Assembly: GCA_934271085.1 (NCBI GenBank) | Contig: CAKQQU010000037.1 | Span: 1 to 14,800, forward strand | DNA length: 14,800 bases | DNA from: an uncultured Bacillota bacterium | Lineage (GTDB): Bacteria; Bacillota; Dehalobacteriia; UBA4068 | Reading direction: 5' to 3' | Part shown: in pieces, positions 14,662 to 14,800 of the stretch | How positions within the stretch are numbered: position 1 is the first letter of the stretch | Layout: each line of letters starts with the position of its first letter | Translations under genes and position numbers: made by a program | Notes under the pieces: generated by a model | Databases searched by the model: none | Told to the model about the DNA's origin: nothing | What the model saw: the letters and a program-made list of their open reading frames with translations, nothing else

Positions 14662-14726
14662 ACATAGATAATTACAAGGACACATATTTTTTTCTGAAAG
14701 CTTTTTTGAAATGAGGAGTGCTATTT

Positions 14727-14800
14727 ATGGAACAATGTCTCTCTTCAACAAAGTCTTTTGCTTACCAGTATGCCTGCGACTGCGCCAAAGCCTTTGCGCA
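14727..14800 (+). CDS. Unidentified protein, first 24 residues only
   Basis: An ATG at 14727 opens a frame that runs off the right edge. GAGGAG (14713-14718) lies 8 nt upstream, which strongly supports a real start. The visible N-terminus begins MEQCLSSTKSFAYQY and has three Cys in the first 19 residues (4, 17, 19). No family is recognised from so short a piece. It is transcribed divergently from the corrinoid operon across an 850-nt gap, so it could be functionally linked or simply a neighbour. Confidence 0.65.
   Translation, partial: MEQCLSSTKSFAYQYACDCAKAFA

Larger units (their letters stand above)
13877..14726. other. 850-nt divergent intergenic region without a convincing gene
   Basis: This AT-rich stretch separates the corrinoid operon from the divergent gene at the right edge. 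A 66-codon minus-strand frame at 14485-14685 lacks coding character. The stretch contains inverted repeats near 13933-13961, a compact multi-helix element at 14076-14150, a possible minus-strand promoter at 14188-14216, and a very AT-rich segment (about 14340-14480) in which AGCTTTATT occurs twice. Near 14643-14661 an 8-bp direct repeat lies in the possible plus-strand promoter. Confidence 0.7.

Noticed and set aside
14485..14685. Minus-strand 66-codon open frame
   Set aside because: AT-rich, no ribosome binding site, no recognisable motif, and it overlaps the likely promoter of the right-edge gene.

Overview
This window looks like chromosomal DNA of an anaerobic Bacillota (Clostridia- or Negativicutes-like) bacterium. 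The evidence is the fakA/yloV-recG pairing typical of Bacillota, strong AGGAGG-type ribosome binding sites, short intrinsic terminators with T tracts, and a corrinoid methyltransferase module of the kind found in acetogens and related anaerobes. No rRNA, tRNA, transposase, phage gene or CRISPR array is visible. Gene assignments rest on motif recognition in the translated sequence; no database search was run.

Plus-strand half (1-9296). The 3' part of a FakA/YloV-type fatty acid kinase gene is followed by an intrinsic terminator and the helicase gene recG. Next comes a small membrane protein with cysteine pairs on both sides of the membrane. A type I glutamine synthetase gene follows, with its own near-consensus promoter and a hairpin in its leader. 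A YhhN/TMEM86-like membrane protein comes next. A tightly overlapping metN-metI-metQ operon (methionine ABC importer) ends in a strong terminator.

Minus-strand half (13876 down to 9350). A corrinoid (B12-binding) protein and a UroD/MtaA-type methyltransferase lie 16 nt apart. A strong terminator hairpin then separates them from a [2Fe-2S]-ASKHA reductive activator of corrinoid proteins. Downstream lies a TetR-type regulator carrying a C-terminal GNAT-like domain, with its own promoter. The first three genes form a methyl-transfer module: the methyltransferase loads or unloads methyl on the corrinoid, and the activator rescues oxidised Co(II). No methyltetrahydrofolate methyltransferase (MT-II) is seen in the window.

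Right end (13877-14800). An 850-nt stretch without a gene separates the corrinoid operon from a divergent gene that starts at 14727 and runs off the edge. On the minus strand this stretch holds a compact multi-helix element (14076-14150) with two mutually exclusive pairings. It could be an unrecognised leader RNA for the corrinoid operon, and it is the most interesting unexplained signal here.
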